A stretch of 64,000 bases of DNA from Cyanophora paradoxa (Eukaryota > Glaucocystophyceae > Cyanophorales > Cyanophoraceae). Positions 58,889 through 64,000 of the stretch are shown here, in pieces (positions within the stretch are counted from its first letter, which is position 1; every line of letters starts with the position of its first letter). Where the stretch lies: the NCBI GenBank assembly GCA_004431415.1, contig QPMI01000610.1, positions 62,001 to 126,000 on the forward strand, in the 5' to 3' direction. A model generated the notes under the pieces. The model was not told the origin of the DNA. It saw only the letters and a program-made list of their open reading frames with translations, and did no database searches. Position numbers and translations under genes: made by a program.

Positions 58889-61800
58889 TCAGTAGAAGTC
58901 GCACTCGAAGAAGAACTTGGCGGCGACGCGCGGGCTCAGGTGCAGCGCCTCCAGCAGCGCCACGTGCGCTGGCCCCGCCCCTCAGCGCCCGCCGGGGCGG
59001 GGCGGGGCGGGGCTGGCGGGGCGGGGCGGGGGCGGACCGTGCGGGGAGAGGTTCCCCCCGAGGAGGTCGAGCTCCTCGAGCGCCGGCGACTCCGCCACGC
59101 CCTGCGCCCCGCCTCAGCCCCGCGGCGGGCGGCCCGGGCGGGCGGGGCGGGCCTTGGCGAGGGCGCGGCCCTCGTCGTCGCGGAGCTGGGCGCCGCGGAG
59201 GCGGAGGGAGCGGAGGGAGCGGGAGCGCGCGAGGGCGCCCGCCAGCTCCCGCGCCCCTGCGCCGACACCACCCGCGCGTCCAGCGCCAGCTCCTGCAGCG
59301 CCGCCGCCTCCCCCGCCGCCCCGCCACCGCCGCGAACACTGCCCCCGCCCCCCGCTCGACCCGCCCCGCGCCCGGCGAGGGGCGGGCGGGGCGCACGGGC
59401 GGGGCGGGGTTGCCCTCGAGGTTGAGGTGCGTGAGGGTCGCGTTCCGCCGCAGCGCCGCCGCCGCCACGCCGGCCACTGCGCGCGGGGCGTCGGTGCAGG
59501 GCGCGGGGGCGGGGCGGGGGCGGGGCGGGCCGTCGTCGGTGAGGCCGTTGGAGGCGAGGTCGAGCTTCCGCAGGCCGCCGTTCTGCCCCAGCGCCTCCAG
59601 AAGCGCCCCGCACCCTGCCCCCGTCAGCCGCGCCGGGCGGGGCGGGGCGGCCGGGGCGGGCGCCTGGGGCCCGAGGCCGCAGTCGGCGAGGAGCAGCTCC
59701 TGCAGGCTCCGGTTCCGCGCCAGGAACGCCCCGAACGCCGGCTCCGGCGGCGCCCCTGCCCCCGCCTCAGCGGCGCGGGCGCGGGCGCGGGGCGGCGGGG
59801 CGGGGCGGGGCGGGCCGGAGCGGTCGGGCCCGAGGCTGTTCTTGGAGAGGCGGAGGGTGCGCAGGGCGGTGTTCTGCTGGAGTGCCTGGGCGAGGCCGGC
59901 GGCGCCGCGGGCGGAGATGCCGGAGTTGACGAGGGAGAGGCACGTGAGGGCGCGGTTCCCCGCCAGGTGCTCCCCCCCGGCGCCTCCACTGCCGCCCCGC
60001 TCGCCCCGCGCCGCGCGGGCCGGGGCGGGGCGGGGCGGCGGGCACCGTTCTGGCCGTCGAGCTCGAGGGTCTGGAGGGCGGCGTTGGAGCGGAGGGCGCG
60101 CAGGAGGGCCTGGCACCCCGCCGACTCCACCCTGCGCCCCCTCAGCCGCTGGCGGCGGGCGGAGGGGCGGGGCGGCGCGCTTGACGCGGTCGATGGACTT
60201 GGAGAGGGCGAGGCGGCGGAGGCTCCGGTTCTGCTCGAGGGCGCGCGCCAGGGCCGCCGCCCCCCGGTCCCCCACCCGGTTCTCCGACAGGTCCAGCACC
60301 TGCGCCCCGCTCGCCGCGCGCGGGGCGCGGGCGGGGCGGGGCGGGGCGGGGCGGGGGGCGGGCCTCGAGGACGGCGTTCTGCTCGAGGGCCTGGGCGACC
60401 CACTGGACGCCGTCGTCGTTGAACTTGTTGCCGCAGAGCACGAGCTCCCGCAGGCTCCCGTGCGACGCCAGCGGGCCCGCCAGCCGCCGCAGCCCTGCGC
60501 AGGCCGCTCGATCCGCCGCGTGGACTTGGCCGGGGCGGGCGGGGGGGCGGGGACCGTCGTTGGTGAGGAAGGTGCTCTCGAGGGAGAGGACGGCGAGCGT
60601 GCGCGAGTTCGCCAGCACGTCCGCCACCTCCTGCAGGCCTGCCCGCCCGCGCCGCGGCGCCCCGTAAGCGAGAGGAGCCGGCGCCGGAGCGGCGGTGGGC
60701 GGCGGGCCCCGCGCACCCTCGTCGTAGAGCTCGTTGTTGGCGAGGTCGAGGCGGGTGAGGGTGCGGTGGGCGCGCAGCCCGCCGCAGAGCCCCTGCCCCG
60801 CCCCTCAGAGGGAAGAAAGAGAGCGGGGCGGGGGGGGGGGGGGGGGGGGGAGGGGGGGGGGGGGGGCGGGCCTGGATGCCGGAGAGGTCGTAGACGGCGA
60901 ACTCGTCGTCCTCGTCGTCCGTCGCCTCCCCGCTGCGCCCCGCCGGCTCAGCGCCGAGGGCTGAGCTGGGCAGGGCCGGGGAGGGCCGCCACGCGCCTGG
61001 TGTCGTCGTGCGGCTCCTCCCCGTACTCGGGAGCCGCCGCCATCACCTTCATCGCCGTGTTGTGCCTTCCCCCACACCCGAGTCGGCGGCGGGTGCGGGC
61101 GGGGGGCGGGGCGGGGGCGGGGCGGGGGCGGGTGCGGCGCACAGGTTGGGCTGCGACATGCGGCGGAGGGTCTGGCGGACGGAGAGCTCCGAGACGGACG
61201 TGATCGTCGAGAGCGTCGCCACGAAGTCTGAGGGGGGGAGATGAGGAAGCTGAGCGCGAGAGGGGAAGGGGCGGGGGCGGGGGCGGGGGCGGGCCCTTCA
61301 TGTTCTGGAGGCGCTTGAGGACGGCGCGGGTGTCGGTGCGGGCGCGGAGCTCGCGGATGTGCTTCGAGATGCACTCCGCCAGGATCCGGTCGAAGTCGTC
61401 GTCCAGGCCCCGGTCCACCTGGGGCAGACGATCAGAGGGACGATCGGGTGAAGGAGAGGGAAGGGAGGACCATGGCGGCCCAGTCGATGGCGTTCATCTC
61501 GTCGCGCACGCGCTCCGCCACGGCGTCCGCGTCGGCGCCCTCGTGCCGCCCCCCCGCCTTCTGGCCCGCCCCCAGCGACCCCGCCTCCCGGTGGCCCGAC
61601 GGGCCGGTCCCCGGCAGCGCGGGGGCCCCCTTCCGCGACTTGGCTGCGGGGGCGAGGGAGGAAGCTCAGGGGAGCCGCCGAGCGCGGGGGAGGCGGGGCG
61701 GGGCGGGCCGATGTGGTTGTTGCGGAGGAGGAGCGTCTGGAGGCCGCTGTTGGAGCGCAGCGCCTCCCCCAGCGCCTCCGCCCCTGCGCGGCAGCAGGGC

Positions 61801-64000
61801 TGAGCGAGGGCGGGGCCGGGCGGGGCGGGACGGGCGGGCGGGCCCTCGGCGCCGATCTTGCAGGAGGCGAGGTTCAGCGTCGCGAGCGTCCGCTGCGAGC
61901 GCAGCACGCCGGCAATCGCCTGGAAGCCTGCGCCGCCCCTCAGAGGCCGGGAGGAGGCGCCGGGGCGGAGGGGGGGCGGGCGGGCCGAAGACGGTGGTGG
62001 TGCAGGAGGCCATGACGAGCTCGGTGAGGGAGCCGTTGCGGGCGAGCATGCCGGCGAGGGCCTGCGCGCCGCTGTCCAGCAGGTGGTTCCGCCCCATCGT
62101 CAGCTTCTTCACCCCCCGGCTCTCCTTCAGCGCGTCGCAGATCGCGAAGATGCCTGCGCGCCGCCGCGTCGGAAATCGACCCGGCCGCGCTGGAGGCGCT
62201 CCGGGGCGCACCGCCCTCGCCGAGGTGGCAGTAGTCGAGGTCGAGGGCCGTCAGCTGCGCCCCGTCAGGGCGGGAGGGGCAGAGGGCGCGGGGGAGAGGG
62301 CGGGGCGGGGCGCCTGGCGGGAGGAGCGGACGCCCTCGGAGACGCCGTGCGCGTCGGCTGGGGAGCAGCCGAGGCCGGCGAGCGGGAGGGAGCCGGCGCG
62401 GTCCATCAGGAGCGCCCACGCCGGCGCCAGGCTCATGTGCTCGACCGCCCGCGCCATGTCCCGGCTCTTGCGGTCGAACCAGCGCCCCGCCTCGCCGCCC
62501 CGCGCCGCCGCGTGCGCCTTCTCGACGAAGACCGCCGCGAGCCGCCGGTGCCACGCCCCGTCCCGCTCCGCCCACCCGGGCACCTGCTTCTCCTGCGCCG
62601 CCGCCCGCCCGCCCGCCCGGCTCGGCTCGGGGCGCGGACGCGAGCGAAGAGCTCCAAAAGCGCACGGGGCGGAGGTGCTCGCAGTGGGCGGCCACGGCGA
62701 AGTCGGGGCAGGCGGCCGGGCACTGGCAGAGGTACCGCCCCCGCACCGCCTGCCACGCGAGTGGGCGAGTGGGGCGGGGCGGGGCGGGCGGAAGGGGCGC
62801 ACGCGGGCGACGGCGGCGTGGCGGAGGGCGTAGTAGTCGCCGTCGGGCCCCGGGGCGCGGCGGTGGCAGAGGGCGGCGACGCCGGCGTGCCAGGCGGTCG
62901 CCCACGCGGCGGCGGCCTGGGGCCCCGCGGCGGCGGCGGCGTCGCGCTCGGCGATGCCGGCGCGAGAGAGGGCGAGGACGGAGAGGATGGCGGCGGCGGC
63001 CTCGCGCCCGACGGCCGCCTCGACGCGCTCGAGCAGCGCCTGCACGGCCGCCTGCACCGTCCCGGGGCAGCGCCCGGCGTCCCCGCCCGAGAAGCGCACG
63101 AGGGCCTGGGCGAGGGCGAGGAAGAGCGGGAGGCCGCCGTCGGGGCGCCGGGCGAGCCCCGCGGCGTCCCCGGCCCACGGGTCGGCGCGGCGGGGGCCCC
63201 AGGGCAGGCCCGAGGCGGCGGCGGCGGCGAGAAGCGCCCCCGCCTCGCCCTCGGCGCGGCGCTCGAGCTGGACGAGGGCGGCGCGCTTGGCCTGCGCGGC
63301 GCGGAGCAGCGCCCCGCGGGAGGCGTCGACGGCGACGAGGAAGTGGACGTGGCTCGGGGCCCCCTCGATGGGGAGCCAGTCGAGGGAGTCGCCGGCGCCG
63401 AGCTCATCGGCGCCGTCCACGACGACGAGCACGGGCGCCCCGTGCGGGAGCTCCTGGCAGAGCCGCGCCGCCGCCTCCGCCAGCTCCTCCGCCTCGTTCG
63501 CCGGCGGCACGTCCGTCTCCGGCAGGCCCAGAATCGCCGCCAGCTGCAGGCAGACCCGCCTGCGCCGGCGCAGGTCAGCGCGAGAGGGCGCGGGGGGTGC
63601 GCGGCGGGGCGCACCGGAGGGCGTGGGGGACGGAGGGCGCGCGCGCGCAGGCCTCGGGGAAGTAGGCCGCCACCGCGCCCCAGCCCGAGCTACGGGGGGT
63701 ACCAGCGTCAGGGGATGAGGTGGGGGTGAGGACCACGGGTACGCGTACCCGGGCTGCCAGGCGTCGACGCAGAGGCGAGCGAGGAGGGAGGTCTTGCCGG
63801 CGCCGGCCTCGCCGGCCAGCAGGGTGCAGCGCGCCTGCGCCGCCCGCTGCCAGACCGACTGGACCGTCGCCGCGCCGCCGGAGGGGACGTAGTGGCGCGC
63901 GGCGGCGGCCGCCCAGCGCCGCATTTCCCGCTCGTCCCGCACCACGTCGTCGTCCGGGTCCTGCGCCCCGCGGCCGCTCAGCTGGGCGCCGGGCGGGCGG
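58889..64000 (-). CDS. STAND (NACHT-like) NTPase with C-terminal leucine-rich repeats, 5' end outside window
   Basis: The gene enters from the right edge; the first exon seen begins DPDDDVVRDEREMRRWAAAA. Walker A is LLAGEAGAGKTSLLARLC and Walker B is VLVVVDGADELG, typical of NACHT/STAND ATPases, followed by VHFLVAVDASRGALL and helical segments (DGGLPLFLALAQALVRFSGG; AAAILSVLALSRAG). After a Cys-containing exon (YLCQCPAACPDFAVAAHCEH) and EKQVPGWAERDGAWHRRLAA come ribonuclease-inhibitor-type LRRs: LTALDLDYCHLG, VKKLTMGRNHLLDSGAQALA, LNLASCKIGAEG, LQTLLLRNNHIGP. An insert (DDDFDRILAECISKHIRELR; MKVMAAAPEYGEEPHDDTRR) separates these from a second LRR block ending KFFFECDFY at TGA 58889. Many exons encode exactly one LRR. 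The layout resembles NLR immune receptors. The N-terminal effector domain is not in the window. Confidence 0.82.
60830..60866. repeat. G21-A-G15 tract in an LRR-gene intron
   Basis: On the minus strand this is a C-rich tract inside an intron between the insert exon (DDEDDEFAVYDLSGIQ-like) and the next LRR exon. It matches the long C or G runs in introns of the ankyrin-polycystin gene. Confidence 0.8.

Overview
The window is nuclear DNA from a very GC-rich eukaryotic microbe. Every convincing gene is broken by many short introns (about 50-90 bp). Their products are eukaryotic: the mTORC1 subunit Raptor, poly(ADP-ribose) glycohydrolase, a polycystin-type channel, an FMC1-type assembly factor, a RING/SAM/TIR protein and a STAND-LRR receptor. 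Introns end in CTGAC or CTGAG plus a short tail and CAG. Many are C-rich at the 5' end and G-rich at the 3' end, and several start with GC instead of GT. High GC, GC-AG introns and this gene set fit a marine alga-like protist (pelagophyte or haptophyte type), but I cannot fix the lineage.

Layout, left to right: a palindrome-rich gene-free segment (1-1480); PARG (+, to 3631); a giant minus-strand gene (4309-14948) encoding a degenerate Arf-like domain, eight protoglobin domains and a coiled-coil tail; an ankyrin-polycystin channel fusion (+, 15363-26063); an unrecognised gene (+, 27174-29558); Raptor (-, 30463-35825); a secreted L-type lectin (+, 35963-37823); a RING/TRAF-zinc-finger protein (-, 37964 to about 39774); an unrecognised gene (-, 39802-41282); a paralogue of the giant gene with four protoglobin domains (+, 41428-50648); FMC1 (-, 51253-51655); IMP dehydrogenase (+, 52056-54794); a RING-SAM-TIR-IBR protein (+, 55307-58458); and a STAND NTPase with leucine-rich repeats (-, 58889 to beyond the right edge).

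The most unusual content is the pair of inverted paralogues, 'pseudo-Arf + tandem protoglobin + coiled coil'. Each protoglobin keeps the family's conserved histidine region, so the proteins look like multi-haem gas or redox sensors joined to a GTPase-like head and a long dimerising rod. In the minus-strand copy a 1.83-kb two-domain unit is repeated three times almost identically, introns included, which indicates very recent amplification. The other candidate new architectures are the ankyrin-polycystin channel and the RING-SAM-TIR-IBR protein. The genes do not form an operon-like pathway. Several are arranged head-to-head with 137-414 bp between start codons, so shared promoters are likely.

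Exon boundaries were assigned by eye from protein-family continuity and splice motifs. Gene spans are better supported than individual exon edges. No tRNA, rRNA, CRISPR array or recognisable transposase was found.
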